Numbered from the stretch's first letter, positions 24,655 through 33,801 are shown. The stretch is DNA of 64,000 nucleotides from Bradyrhizobiaceae bacterium PARB1 (GCA_002256345.1 NKIY01000001.1:1056507-1120506); one strand, 5' to 3'. Numbers and translations are program-made. The notes: generated by a model not told the origin, from the sequence alone.

Positions 24655-26274
24655 ATGAAGCGTCGCGATTTTCTGAAAGCGGCTACGGGCGCTGCGGCGG
24701 GGACCATGGTGTCGGGTCCGGCGATCTGGTCGGCGGCCAAGGCGGATGCCCGGTCGGAGACCCTGCTGGTGGTGTCAGAGAGCGGGCCCAACAATCTCGA
24801 CATCATGGGCGTCGGCACCAATGTGCCCAGCTATGAAGTCGCCTGGAATTGCTACGACCGCCTAATCACCCACGAGATGAAAGAGGGCCCGGGCGGCGTC
24901 ACTTACTACGACAAGGACAAGTTCAAGGGCGAACTCGCTGAAGACATGAATATCGGCGACATGTCGGTGACGTTCAAACTGAAGAAGAACGCCAAATTTC
25001 AGGACGGCACGCCGGTGACGGCGAAGGACGTGAAGTGGTCGCTGGATCGCTCCGTCAGCGTCGGCGGCTTTCCGACCTTCCAGATGAGTGCGGGATCGCT
25101 CACCAAGCCTGAACAGTTCGTGGTTGTCGATGACAATACCGTGCGCGTCGACTTCCTGACTAAGGACAAGCTGACGATCCCCGATCTCGCTGTCATCGTG
25201 CCAAGCATCATCAATTCGGAGTTGGTGAAGAAGAATGCCACGGAGAAGGATCCGTGGGGGCTCGAATATACCAAGATGAACACGGTCGGCTCCGGCGCCT
25301 ACAAGGTGACCAAGTGGACCGCTGGCACCGAAGTCATCATGGAGCGCAATGACGCGTGGGCCGGCGGCCCCCTGCCGAAGATCAAGCGTGTGATCTGGCG
25401 CATGGTGCCGCAGGCCGGCAATCGCCGTGCATTGCTGGAGCGTGGCGACGCAGACATCTCGTATGAATTGCCGAACCAGGATTTTGCCGAGATGAAGAAG
25501 GTCGGCAAGCTCAACGTCACCTCGGTGCCGATCAGCAACGGCATCCAGTATCTCGGCATGAACGTGTCGCAACCGCCATTCAACAATCCGAAGGTGCGCG
25601 AAGCCGTCGCATTGGCGATACCGTATCAGAAGATCATCGACGCGGTGATGTTCGGCCTCGCCAATCCGATGTTCGGTGCAGCGGCGAATACGCCGACCGA
25701 AGCGAAGTGGCCGCAGGCGACGAAGTACAATACCGACATCGTCAAGGCGAAGGCGTTGATGGCGGAAGCGGGTCTCTCCGCCGGCTTCGATACCACGCTG
25801 TCGTTCGATCTCGGCTTTGCCGGTGTTAATGAGCCGATGTGTATCCTGATCCAAGAGGCCCTCGCGCAGATCGGTATCCGCACCACTATCAACAAGATCC
25901 CGGGCGCCAACTGGCGCACCGAGCTGAACAAGAAGGTGCTGCCGCTCTACGTCAACATCTTCTCGGGCTGGCTCGATTATCCCGAATACTTCTTCTACTG
26001 GTGCTACCGTTCCGGCAATTCGATCTTCAACACGATGAACTATTCGTCGCCGGAGATGGACAAGCTCATCGCCGGCGCCCGCACCGCCGCGGCGAGCGGC
26101 GACATGGGCGCCTACGACAAGGACGTGAAGGGGTTCGTCGATCTCGCCTTCAGCGACATCCCCCGCATCCCGCTGTACCAGCCCTATCTGAACGTCGCGA
26201 TGCAGAAGAACGTGTCCGGCTTCCAGTACTGGTTCCACCGCCGGCTCGACTATCGCGCCATGGTCAAGGCGTAA
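24655..26274 (+). CDS. Dipeptide-type ABC transporter solute-binding protein
   Basis: A 539-residue periplasmic SBP_bac_5 protein. It begins with a Tat-type leader (MKRRDFLKAATGAAAGTMV). The mature part has the family pattern: NCYDRLITHE, FKLKKNAKFQDGTPVTAKDVKWSL (split here for brevity), GSGAYKV and an IPYQKI region. The start at ATG 24655 follows gggagag. It is the first gene of a sigma-54 driven operon with two permeases, a fused ATPase and AtzGEH-like enzymes, so its ligand is likely a nitrogen-rich small molecule rather than a peptide. Confidence 0.88.
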   Translation: MKRRDFLKAATGAAAGTMVSGPAIWSAAKADARSETLLVVSESGPNNLDIMGVGTNVPSYEVAWNCYDRLITHEMKEGPGGVTYYDKDKFKGELAEDMNIGDMSVTFKLKKNAKFQDGTPVTAKDVKWSLDRSVSVGGFPTFQMSAGSLTKPEQFVVVDDNTVRVDFLTKDKLTIPDLAVIVPSIINSELVKKNATEKDPWGLEYTKMNTVGSGAYKVTKWTAGTEVIMERNDAWAGGPLPKIKRVIWRMVPQAGNRRALLERGDADISYELPNQDFAEMKKVGKLNVTSVPISNGIQYLGMNVSQPPFNNPKVREAVALAIPYQKIIDAVMFGLANPMFGAAANTPTEAKWPQATKYNTDIVKAKALMAEAGLSAGFDTTLSFDLGFAGVNEPMCILIQEALAQIGIRTTINKIPGANWRTELNKKVLPLYVNIFSGWLDYPEYFFYWCYRSGNSIFNTMNYSSPEMDKLIAGARTAAASGDMGAYDKDVKGFVDLAFSDIPRIPLYQPYLNVAMQKNVSGFQYWFHRRLDYRAMVKA

Positions 26275-26290
26275 GCACCGGGGGATCGCA

Positions 26291-27304
26291 ATGCTCGCAC
26301 TCATCGGCAAGCGCCTGCTGTTCGCCATCCCGAGCTTGATCGGGGTGGTGATCGTCACGTTTCTGCTGACGCGTGCGCTGCCTGGCGATCCCGCGGCCTA
26401 TTTCGCAGGACCTGCAGCTGACAAGCAGGTGATCGAGGATATCCGCAAGAAGCTCGGCCTCGACAAGCCCTTGATCGAGCAGTTTGTCCGCTACACCGCC
26501 GATCTCGCGCAAGGCGATTTCGGCAATTCGCTCACCACCGGCCAGCCGGTGGCGACCGAACTGCGCAACCGCCTGCCGGCTTCGGCCGAACTCACTCTGT
26601 TGGGGCTTCTGGTGTCCGTCGCCATTGCCATCCCGCTCGGCATTCTCGCGGCGACCAGACCGGGATCGTGGATCGATCATCTTTGCCGCGTCACGACCAC
26701 AGCCGGTGTGTCGCTGCCGGTGTTCTTCACTGGCCTCGTGCTAGTCTATGTCTTCTATTTCAAGCTCGGCTGGTCACCGGCGCCGCTCGGGCGGCTCGAC
26801 GTATTTGCGTCAGCACCCCCTACGGTGACAGGCTTCTATCTCATCGACAGCGTCATCGCGCGCGACTGGGAGGCATTTCGCTCAGCGCTGAGCCAGTTGA
26901 TCTTGCCCACCGCGACGCTCGCGATCTTTTCGCTGGCGCCGATCGCACGCATGACGCGGGCGTCGATGCTCGCGATCCTGGCGTCGGACTTCGTGCGCAC
27001 CGCGCGCGCCAGCGGATTGTCGCCACGCAAGGTGATCGTCACTTACGCCTTCCGCAATGCCATGCTGCCGGTCATCACCACGCTGTCCATGACCTTCTCC
27101 TTCCTGCTCGGCGCCAACGTGCTGGTGGAGAAGGTGTTCGCCTGGCCCGGCATCGGCTCCTATGCGGTGGAAGCGCTGATCGCATCGGACTTTGCGCCGG
27201 TGCAGGGCTTCGTGCTGACCATGGCCATCATGTATGTGCTGATCAATCTGGTCATCGACATCCTTTACGGCATCATCGATCCACGCGTGCGGCTGGAAGG
27301 TTGA
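26291..27304 (+). CDS. ABC transporter permease (DppB-like)
   Basis: A 337-residue inner-membrane permease with an N-terminal helix (RLLFAIPSLIGVVIVTFLLT), the RALPGDPAAYF periplasmic start and a core of five or six further helices. The ATPase-contact loop is visible as ARASGLSPRKVIVTYAFRNA. It ends with IDILYGIIDPRVRL, the standard DppB ending. It follows the binding protein by 16 bp and pairs with the next permease. Confidence 0.92.
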   Translation: MLALIGKRLLFAIPSLIGVVIVTFLLTRALPGDPAAYFAGPAADKQVIEDIRKKLGLDKPLIEQFVRYTADLAQGDFGNSLTTGQPVATELRNRLPASAELTLLGLLVSVAIAIPLGILAATRPGSWIDHLCRVTTTAGVSLPVFFTGLVLVYVFYFKLGWSPAPLGRLDVFASAPPTVTGFYLIDSVIARDWEAFRSALSQLILPTATLAIFSLAPIARMTRASMLAILASDFVRTARASGLSPRKVIVTYAFRNAMLPVITTLSMTFSFLLGANVLVEKVFAWPGIGSYAVEALIASDFAPVQGFVLTMAIMYVLINLVIDILYGIIDPRVRLEG

Positions 27305-27313
27305 GGTGACATC

Positions 27314-28219
27314 ATGAATGCGATCACACCCATTTCAGCCGAAACATCGGGAACGCCGCGCCGGACATCAGGTCTTGTCGCGACCTTGCAACACACGCGT
27401 TACATCCTCGGCGAGAATCGCGTCACGGCCTTCGCGTTCGGTCTCCTGGTCATCATCGTATTCGCGACGGTGTTCGGTCCTTACGTCGTTCCGCGCGACC
27501 CGTTGGCCAGCAACACCGTGCAGGCACTGAAACCACCTTCAGCCACCAACTGGTTCGGTACCGATCAGCTCGGCCGCGATATCTTCAGCCGCGTGGTGGT
27601 CGCGACGCGGCTCGATCTGTTCATTGCGGTAGCCTCCGTTGCGCTAGTCTTCGCCATGGGGGGGCTCGCCGGCATCGCTTCCGGCTATTTCGGCGGCTGG
27701 ACCGATCGCATCGTCGGCCGCATCGCCGATACGATCATGGCTTTCCCGCTGTTTGTGCTGGCGATGGGCATTGTTGCGGCACTCGGCAACACCGTGCAGA
27801 ATATCATCATCGCCACCGCCATCGTGAACTTCCCGCTCTATGCCCGCGTCGCCCGCGCCGAGGCCAATGTGCGGCGTGAGGCCGGCTTCGTGCAGGCGGC
27901 GCGGCTGTCCGGCAATAGCGAGATGCGAATTCTGCTCGTGCATATCCTGCCCAACATCATGCCGATCATGATCGTGCAGATGTCGCTCACCATGGGCTAC
28001 GCGATCCTCAACGCCGCCGGCCTGTCGTTCATTGGCCTCGGCGTGCGTCCGCCGACGCCGGAATGGGGCATCATGGTCGCCGAGGGCGCATCCTTCATGG
28101 TGTCGGGCGAATGGTGGATCGCTCTGTTTCCTGGTCTGGCCCTGATGATTGCGGTGTTTTGCTTCAACCTGCTGGGCGATGGGTTGCGCGACATCGTCGA
28201 TCCGCAGCGGCGGACGTAA
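27314..28219 (+). CDS. ABC transporter permease (DppC-like)
   Basis: A 301-residue permease of the DppC type: a cytoplasmic start, one helix (FAFGLLVIIVFATVFGPYVV), NWFGTDQLGRDIFSRVV, then the five-helix core with QAARLSGNSEMRILLVHILPN as the ATPase-contact loop, and LSFIGLGVRPPTPEWG. It ends NLLGDGLRDIVDPQRR, standard for the family. Good spacing to both neighbours marks it as part of the operon. Confidence 0.92.
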   Translation: MNAITPISAETSGTPRRTSGLVATLQHTRYILGENRVTAFAFGLLVIIVFATVFGPYVVPRDPLASNTVQALKPPSATNWFGTDQLGRDIFSRVVVATRLDLFIAVASVALVFAMGGLAGIASGYFGGWTDRIVGRIADTIMAFPLFVLAMGIVAALGNTVQNIIIATAIVNFPLYARVARAEANVRREAGFVQAARLSGNSEMRILLVHILPNIMPIMIVQMSLTMGYAILNAAGLSFIGLGVRPPTPEWGIMVAEGASFMVSGEWWIALFPGLALMIAVFCFNLLGDGLRDIVDPQRRT

Positions 28220-28229
28220 GGAGGCGTTC

Positions 28230-30059
28230 ATGACGGCACAGCCACTGCTCGACGTCCAGAATCTCACCGTCGAATTCGCCACCCGCCGCGGCATCGTCAA
28301 AGCGGTGCAGCAGGTCGATATCTCCGTCGCCAAGGGCGAGACGCTCGGGATCGTCGGCGAAAGCGGTTCCGGCAAATCGGTGACGTCCTATGCCGTGATG
28401 CGCATCCTCGACCGTGCGGGCAAGATCGCCGAGGGCTCGGTGATGTTTTCCGGCGTGGATGTGAGGGCCGCGAGCGAGACGCAGATGCGCGATCTCCGCG
28501 GTCGCGAAGTCTCGATGATCTTCCAGAACCCGCGAGCTGCGCTCAATCCGATCCGCAAGGTCGGACATCAGATCGAGGACGTGCTGCGCCAGCATGCGCA
28601 GGCCGGCAGTAGCGACCGCGCTGAGAAAGCCATCGAGGCGCTGGAGCAGGTGAAGATCGCGCGGCCGCGCGAGCGATATCACGCCTATCCGTTCGAGCTG
28701 TCCGGCGGCATGTGCCAGCGCGTCGTCATCGCGCTGGCGCTCGCCTGCAATCCGCAGTTACTGATCGCGGACGAGCCGACAACGGGCCTTGATGTCACCA
28801 CCCAGAAAGCGGTGATGGATCTCGTCACGGAGCTGACGAAAAGCCGTGGCATGTCCACGATCCTGATCACCCACGATCTCGGCCTCGCGGCGGCCTATTG
28901 CGACCGCGTGGTGGTGATGGAGAAGGGGCGGGTGGTGGAGACCGCGTTGTCCGCCGATATCTTCGCCAATCCGCAGCATCCCTATACGAAGAAGCTGATG
29001 CAGGCGACGCCGCGGCTCGGTGTGTCATTGCGCGATCTGCTGCCAGGCGAAGAACGGGCGGCGATGCCGGTGGCTCTAACCTCTCCCCGCTTGCGGGGAG
29101 AGGTCGATCCGGCGGAGCGTAGCGAACACGGATCGGGTGAGGGGGACTCTCCGAAAGCTCCGGCGTCTGTGGCTGCCCTCCACTCCGACCCTCTCCCCGC
29201 AACCGGGGAGAAGGAGGAAAAGGCGTCTCTCCTCACCATCGAAAACCTCGTCAAGGAATATCCTCGCCAGGGCGCTACCGCGACGCTCTCAAAACTCTTC
29301 GGTCGCAAGCCTCCCACTGAGCCCGACGTCTTCCGCGCAGTGGATGGCATCAGCTTCAGCGTCGACCGCGGCGAAAGTGTCGGCCTGGTCGGTGAATCCG
29401 GCTGCGGCAAGTCGACCACCTCGATGATGGTGATGCGGCTGATCGACAAGACATCCGGTCGTATCTCGTTCGACGGTGACGAGATCGGCGAGATCGCGCC
29501 GAACGCTTTTGCGCGGTTGCCGCTGCGCAAGAGCATCCAGATGGTGTTTCAGGACTCGACTGATAGCCTCAACCCACGCTTTACCGCGGCGCGCGCCATC
29601 GCCGATCCGATCATGCAGCTCGGCGACATCAGGGGCAGCGACGCGTTGCGGGCGAAATGCGAGGACCTGGCACGGCAGGTCGGCTTGCCCTTGGAATTGC
29701 TGGACCGGTTTCCGCATCAGATGTCCGGCGGCCAGAAGGCGCGCGTCGGCATCGCCCGTGCCATCGCATTGCAGCCGAAGCTGATCATCCTGGACGAGCC
29801 GACCGCGGCACTCGATGTCTCCGTGCAGGCGGTGGTGCTCAACCTGCTGCAGGACCTCAAACAGTCCATGGGTATGAGCTATCTGTTCGTGTCGCACGAT
29901 CTGAATGTGGTGCGCTTGCTGTGCGATCGTGTCATCGTGATGCGGTCGGGGCGCATCGTGGAGCAGGGCGCGACCGAGGCGGTGATGGATGCGCCGCAGG
30001 ACGAATATACGAAGCAGTTGCTGACGGCGATCCCGCATCCGCCGCTGCCGGTGCATTGA
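28230..30059 (+). CDS. Fused double ABC ATPase (DppD-DppF type) with repeat-derived linker
   Basis: A 609-residue protein carrying two complete ATPase units. The first (1-280) has GESGSGKS, the signature LSGGMCQR and ADEPTTGLDV; the second (about 335-609) has GESGCGKS, MSGGQKAR and LDEPTAALDV. Together they energise the two upstream permeases. The linker (about residues 282-330, LTSPRLRGEVDPAERSE onward) is not typical of ABC proteins and is encoded by a palindromic repeat inserted in frame. The first signature has Cys where Arg/Gln is usual. Start at ATG 28230 follows aaggagg. Confidence 0.9.
   Translation: MTAQPLLDVQNLTVEFATRRGIVKAVQQVDISVAKGETLGIVGESGSGKSVTSYAVMRILDRAGKIAEGSVMFSGVDVRAASETQMRDLRGREVSMIFQNPRAALNPIRKVGHQIEDVLRQHAQAGSSDRAEKAIEALEQVKIARPRERYHAYPFELSGGMCQRVVIALALACNPQLLIADEPTTGLDVTTQKAVMDLVTELTKSRGMSTILITHDLGLAAAYCDRVVVMEKGRVVETALSADIFANPQHPYTKKLMQATPRLGVSLRDLLPGEERAAMPVALTSPRLRGEVDPAERSEHGSGEGDSPKAPASVAALHSDPLPATGEKEEKASLLTIENLVKEYPRQGATATLSKLFGRKPPTEPDVFRAVDGISFSVDRGESVGLVGESGCGKSTTSMMVMRLIDKTSGRISFDGDEIGEIAPNAFARLPLRKSIQMVFQDSTDSLNPRFTAARAIADPIMQLGDIRGSDALRAKCEDLARQVGLPLELLDRFPHQMSGGQKARVGIARAIALQPKLIILDEPTAALDVSVQAVVLNLLQDLKQSMGMSYLFVSHDLNVVRLLCDRVIVMRSGRIVEQGATEAVMDAPQDEYTKQLLTAIPHPPLPVH
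29080..29210. repeat. REP-like palindromic element inside coding sequence
   Basis: Two related hairpins bracket about 100 bp: cctctccccgc / gcggggagagg at 29080-29103 with a 2-nt loop, and ctccccg-caac-cggggag near 29193-29210. The 'ctctcccc...ggggagag' core is the same as that of the intergenic hairpin at 55318-55348. Here the element lies in frame between the two ATPase units and adds about 45 residues without disrupting either domain. Confidence 0.75.
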
Positions 30060-30069
30060 GAGGATGGCC

Positions 30070-30249
30070 ATGAGCGATAAACTGGACGACTACATCGACG
30101 CCGTATCCGCGGCTTTGTCATTGCCGGTCGATCCCGCATGGAAGCCCGCAGTGCGGACGAATCTCGAAGTGTCGCTGCGCATGGCGCGCCTCGTGGACGA
30201 ACTCCCACTTCCTGACGAATCCGAACCGGCTCCCGTCTATGTCGCTTGA
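30070..30249 (+). CDS. AtzG/HpxX-like amidase partner (DUF4089)
   Basis: A 59-residue protein with the DUF4089 pattern: LDDYIDAVSAALSLPVDPAWKPAVRTNL (shown here only as the region 4-31) and LRMARLVDELPLPDESEPAPVY. In Pseudomonas ADP the homologous AtzG forms a complex with the amidase AtzE and is needed for its stability. ATG 30070 is preferred over 30064 because gagagg then has proper spacing. It overlaps the AtzE-like start by 11 nt, fitting a stoichiometric complex. The same family occurs as HpxX in oxalurate use. Confidence 0.8.
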   Translation: MSDKLDDYIDAVSAALSLPVDPAWKPAVRTNLEVSLRMARLVDELPLPDESEPAPVYVA

Positions 30250-31654
30250 TCCCGTTCTCATGCCCGATGACGACTGGCGCCCCGCCGCAGACATTGCGAA
30301 GGCCGTTGCCTCGCAGCAGGTGTCGGCGCTTGATGTCACCGAAGCCGCGCTGGCGCGGATCGAACGCCACAATCCCACGCTCAACGCCTTCACGGATGTG
30401 ACGGCGGACCGGGCCCGCTGTCATGCACGCGCGATCGATGTGGCGATCGCTAGAAACGAGGCCGTCGGCCCGCTGGCCGGCGTGCCGTTCGCAGTAAAGA
30501 ACCTGTTCGACATCGAGGGCCTGCCGACTCGCGCCGGCTCGAAGATCAATCGTGACAGGCCGCCGGCGCTGCGCGATGCCACGCTGATCGAGCGCATGGA
30601 GGCCGCCGGCGCCGTGCTGGTTGGCGGGTTGAACATGGGCGAATACGCCTATGACTTCACCGGCGAGAATGTTCATGACGGCGCCTCACTCAACCCGCAT
30701 GACATCACGCGGATGACTGGAGGCTCATCCGGCGGCTCGGGTGGCGCGGTAGGCGGCAGTCTTGTGCCGATCGCACTCGGCTCCGATACCAATGGCTCGA
30801 TCCGCGTGCCGTCGTCGTTCTGCGGCATTTTTGGATTGAAGCCGACTTACGGACGGCTCTCTCGCGCGCGTTCGTTCCCGTTCGTGATGAGCCTCGATCA
30901 TCTCGGCCCGTTTGCGCGCAATGTCACCGATCTCGCGCTGTCCTATGACATCATGCAGGGCCCCGACCCCGATGATGCCGCTTGCACGACGCGGCCTGCC
31001 GAGCCAGTGTCGGCACTGATCGGGCAGGGAATTGGCAATCTCCGCATCGCTGCGGCGGGCGGCTATTTCCAGAAGAACCTGATGCCTGAGGCGATGGAGG
31101 CGGTGGCGACCGTCACGAAAGCTCTCGGCGTCACGACCACCGTCGAGTTGCCCGAAGTCGCGCGGGCGCGCGCTGCTGCTTATCTGATTTCCACCACCGA
31201 GGGTGCCTCGCTGCATCTCGATCGCCTGCGCAAGCGCGCGGCCGATTTCGACCCGGCGGTGCGTGATCGCCTGATCGCGGGCGCTATGGTGCCGTCTGCC
31301 TTGGTCGATCGCGCGCAAAAGCTGCGCCGCTGGTACCGTGCCAAGGTGTTGGAGATTTTCCAGACGGTGGATGTCATCGTCGCGCCGGCGACGCCGTGCA
31401 TCGCGCCGAAGATTGGGCAGGTGACCTTCGAGCTCGATGGCGTCGAGCTGCCGGTGCGCGCCAATATCGGCATTCACACCCAGCCGATTTCTTTCATCGG
31501 TCTGCCTGTCGTCGCGGTCCCCGTGCCGCTCGACCCGATGCCCATCGGCGTGCAGATCATCGCTGCGCCGTGGCGTGAAGACATCGCGCTGCGCGTCGCC
31601 TATCATCTGCAGCAGTCGGGCGTCGCCATCGCGCCGCGTGCCAAGGGATTCTAA
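30239..31654 (+). CDS. AtzE/HpxY-family amidase
   Basis: A 471-residue amidase-signature enzyme closest to AtzE (1-carboxybiuret hydrolase) and HpxY. The catalytic set is complete: Lys87 in GVPFAVKNLFD, cis-Ser164 in TGGSSGGSGGA, nucleophile Ser187 in LGSDTNGSIRVPSSFCGIFG. Its small partner overlaps upstream and an AtzH/HpxZ-like gene follows after 15 bp. With the divergent allophanate hydrolase this gives the lower part of cyanuric-acid/biuret breakdown, or a variant for oxalurate-type ureides. No ring-opening enzyme or biuret hydrolase is present here. Confidence 0.88.
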   Translation: MSLDPVLMPDDDWRPAADIAKAVASQQVSALDVTEAALARIERHNPTLNAFTDVTADRARCHARAIDVAIARNEAVGPLAGVPFAVKNLFDIEGLPTRAGSKINRDRPPALRDATLIERMEAAGAVLVGGLNMGEYAYDFTGENVHDGASLNPHDITRMTGGSSGGSGGAVGGSLVPIALGSDTNGSIRVPSSFCGIFGLKPTYGRLSRARSFPFVMSLDHLGPFARNVTDLALSYDIMQGPDPDDAACTTRPAEPVSALIGQGIGNLRIAAAGGYFQKNLMPEAMEAVATVTKALGVTTTVELPEVARARAAAYLISTTEGASLHLDRLRKRAADFDPAVRDRLIAGAMVPSALVDRAQKLRRWYRAKVLEIFQTVDVIVAPATPCIAPKIGQVTFELDGVELPVRANIGIHTQPISFIGLPVVAVPVPLDPMPIGVQIIAAPWREDIALRVAYHLQQSGVAIAPRAKGF

Positions 31655-31669
31655 GTCAGGAAAACTCGT

Positions 31670-32068
31670 ATGGATATCGATCTGCCCGATGTCGTTGCCG
31701 AAGTGGGCGCCGCGTTTGCACGCTATGAGAAAGCGTTGACGACCAATGACACCGCCGTTCTCGGCGAACTGTTCCGCAACGACCCGCGCACCATCCGTTA
31801 TGGCATGGGCGAAAATCTCTACGGCTACGACGAGATCCAGGCCTTTCGCGGCGGGCGGTCGCCGGTCGGCCTGATGCGCCGGATCGAGCGCACGGTGATC
31901 ACGGCCTACGGCCGCGATACGGCGGTCGCCTCCACGCTATTCTATCGCGATAATGCGCCCGGCAAGGTCGGGCGGCAGATGCAGACCTGGATCCGCTTTT
32001 CCGAAGGCTGGCGAATCGTGGCAGCCTCTGTCAGCCTGATCGATGAGCCGCAGGCTTCAAAAGCGTGA
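31670..32068 (+). CDS. AtzH/HpxZ-like protein (DUF3225)
   Basis: A 132-residue protein of the SnoaL/NTF2-like DUF3225 group: [53 protein letters not shown] and [19 protein letters not shown]. AtzH of Pseudomonas ADP was described as a decarboxylating amidohydrolase that removes a dead-end dicarboxyurea; HpxZ is the oxalurate-pathway homolog. It follows the AtzE-like gene closely and precedes a GntR regulator. Confidence 0.82.
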   Translation: MDIDLPDVVAEVGAAFARYEKALTTNDTAVLGELFRNDPRTIRYGMGENLYGYDEIQAFRGGRSPVGLMRRIERTVITAYGRDTAVASTLFYRDNAPGKVGRQMQTWIRFSEGWRIVAASVSLIDEPQASKA

Positions 32069-32074
32069 GCTGAG

Positions 32075-32791
32075 ATGAGTTTCGACGACATGCTGATCCC
32101 GCAAGCCAAACCGCGGCGCGCCGCGCATGGGCCTGCCGGTGCAGCGAAAGGCAAGCCGACGCGGGCCGAGGAACTGCGTCAGCAATTGTCGGACGAGATC
32201 GTTCGCGGCGCGCTCGCGCCGGGCTCTCCCCTAGACGAGACCGAACTCGCGCAGCGCTTCAATGTTTCCCGGACGCCAGTCCGCGAAGCGCTGCGGCAGC
32301 TCACCGCTAGCGGCCTGATCGAGTCGCGCCCGCATCGCGGGGCCGTGGTGGCGCAGCCATCAATTGAGCGTCTTACAGGCATGTTCGAGGCCATGGCCGA
32401 ACTGGAGGCGCTCTGTGCGGGGCTTGCGGCCGAGCGGATGTCGCCCGTGCAGCGCCATGCGCTCGAGGCGATCCACGAGGAATTGCGGGTCCTCAGCTAC
32501 GACGGCAATCCCGAGCGCTTTCACGAAGTGAACGAGCGCTTCCACAATGCGATCTATAAGGGATCGCAGAACGATTATATCGCAGAGATCACCCTGGCGA
32601 CGCGTGTTCGCGTGCAGCCGTTCCGGCGAGCCCAGTTCCGCAATCTCGGCCGTCTTGCGAAGTCACAGGCGGAGCATGACCGCGTTGTCGTCGCCATCAT
32701 GCGCGGTGACCGGAATGGCGCCGCGACCGCCATGCGCGATCACATCGTGCTGGTGCGCGATGAATACGAGCACTATGCGGTGTCGCTCTAG
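32075..32791 (+). CDS. GntR-family regulator (FCD type), end of atz-like operon
   Basis: A 238-residue regulator. The N-terminal winged helix has RAEELRQQLSDEIVRGALAPG, LAQRFNVSRTPVREALRQLT and LIESRPHRGAVVA. The C-terminal FCD ligand domain is all-helical, with ELEALCAGLAAERM and a His-rich metal/ligand region (HEVNERFHNAIY, DHIVLVRDEYEHY). As last gene of the transporter/AtzGEH operon it probably senses a pathway intermediate and acts on the divergent region near 24,500. Confidence 0.9.
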   Translation: MSFDDMLIPQAKPRRAAHGPAGAAKGKPTRAEELRQQLSDEIVRGALAPGSPLDETELAQRFNVSRTPVREALRQLTASGLIESRPHRGAVVAQPSIERLTGMFEAMAELEALCAGLAAERMSPVQRHALEAIHEELRVLSYDGNPERFHEVNERFHNAIYKGSQNDYIAEITLATRVRVQPFRRAQFRNLGRLAKSQAEHDRVVVAIMRGDRNGAATAMRDHIVLVRDEYEHYAVSL

Positions 32792-32822
32792 GTACCGTTA
32801 GATAGCGAGACGGTCCTCGCGC

Positions 32823-33638
32823 TCAGGCGCGGAGCGAAGAAAGGACGATTTTGCTTGCGACGGACGAACTCGGCTCGTCGTCATCAGACAGCGCGTACAA
32901 GTCCAGTGTCTCGCCGCGGAGGCGGGACAGTGTGGTCAGGGCACGGTCGCGATCGCCTTCCAGTAGTTGCGCGAGGTGGGTGGCGGCGGCGTTGGGTTTC
33001 CGCTGTCGGATGGCCTTCAGGGTCGACGCGATCATGCTGGCGCTCATGTGGCGGAGGTCGCGGGTCTGGTAGTCCAGCGGCGTCTTCCAGATCGTGGTCC
33101 AGACAGTGTGATTGGCGAGATCGGTCAGCAACTCGACAAGCAGTTCATTGCCAGAGCCACGTGCGATGGTCTTGACGGCACGTGTCATTGTGCGTGCGAA
33201 GGCGAGGGGATCGTCGACCTCGATCAGCGCATTCATTTCATCGCAGCGCCGCGCCAGCGTGTCGATATAGCTTTCGATCGGAGCCGTCGCCATGGTCCGC
33301 GCGGCAAGCGTCGATAGCGCTGTGCGCACATTGAAAAGATCCGCCACCGATTTCAGCGACAATGGCTTGATATATGCGCCGCGGCGCGGGCGCAGTTCGA
33401 CCAGACGTCGCCGCTCGAGAATGCGGATGGCTTCGCGGATGGGGCCGCGGCTGACGCCGAAGTCCCGCGCGAGGTCGAGTTCGACCAGACGTTCCCCCGC
33501 CTTGCGTCGACCGGACACGATTTCGGCGCCGAGTTCCTCCGCGACCTGATCGGGCAGGGTGCGCGGCGCAAAGCTGCGCTCGCCTTCCCTGTCTCTCGCT
33601 CTGTCGTCGGTCGATGGCTTGCGAAGCGGCGCTGCCAT
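32823..33638 (-). CDS. GntR-family regulator (FCD type), divergent from second transporter
   Basis: A 271-residue regulator starting at ATG 33638 with gaggga upstream. Winged helix: LPDQVAEELGAEIVSGRRKAG, LARDFGVSRGPIREAIRILE, LVELRPRRGAYIK. FCD domain follows (LFNVRTALSTLAARTMA...). It lies tail-to-tail with the other GntR gene (31 bp apart) and divergent from the second dipeptide-type transporter. A palindrome of the GntR type lies 75 bp upstream of its start, so autoregulation and control of the transporter operon are likely. Confidence 0.9.
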   Translation of the reverse strand: MAAPLRKPSTDDRARDREGERSFAPRTLPDQVAEELGAEIVSGRRKAGERLVELDLARDFGVSRGPIREAIRILERRRLVELRPRRGAYIKPLSLKSVADLFNVRTALSTLAARTMATAPIESYIDTLARRCDEMNALIEVDDPLAFARTMTRAVKTIARGSGNELLVELLTDLANHTVWTTIWKTPLDYQTRDLRHMSASMIASTLKAIRQRKPNAAATHLAQLLEGDRDRALTTLSRLRGETLDLYALSDDDEPSSSVASKIVLSSLRA

Positions 33639-33712
33639 GACGGTCTCCCTCGAAGCTGTGTCGGTCTTGAGCTGCACGCGGTCGCATGCCCGCATCCTTG
33701 CTACTGCGAAAG

Positions 33713-33730
33713 TCAATTGTTGACAATTGA
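33713..33730. promoter_or_regulatory. GntR-type operator palindrome
   Basis: tcaattgt-tg-acaattga is a perfect 8-bp inverted repeat with a 2-bp spacer and contains the TTGTnnACAA core typical of FCD-subfamily GntR sites. It sits between the minus-strand GntR gene and the plus-strand transporter operon, where one site could control both. Confidence 0.7.
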
Positions 33731-33801
33731 CAATCGGTCACCTTTCATAGGCGGACCATCGCGCGGTCGATACCGGCATCAAGCCGGGCGCGCGTTGCAA
33801 A

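Noticed and set aside
24862..26358. 498-codon antisense frame over the binding-protein gene
   Set aside because: Same cause; the sense strand has a leader and a complete SBP_bac_5 pattern.
29080..29210. CRISPR or tandem repeat
   Set aside because: The element is a pair of palindromes without regular spacers or direct repeats.
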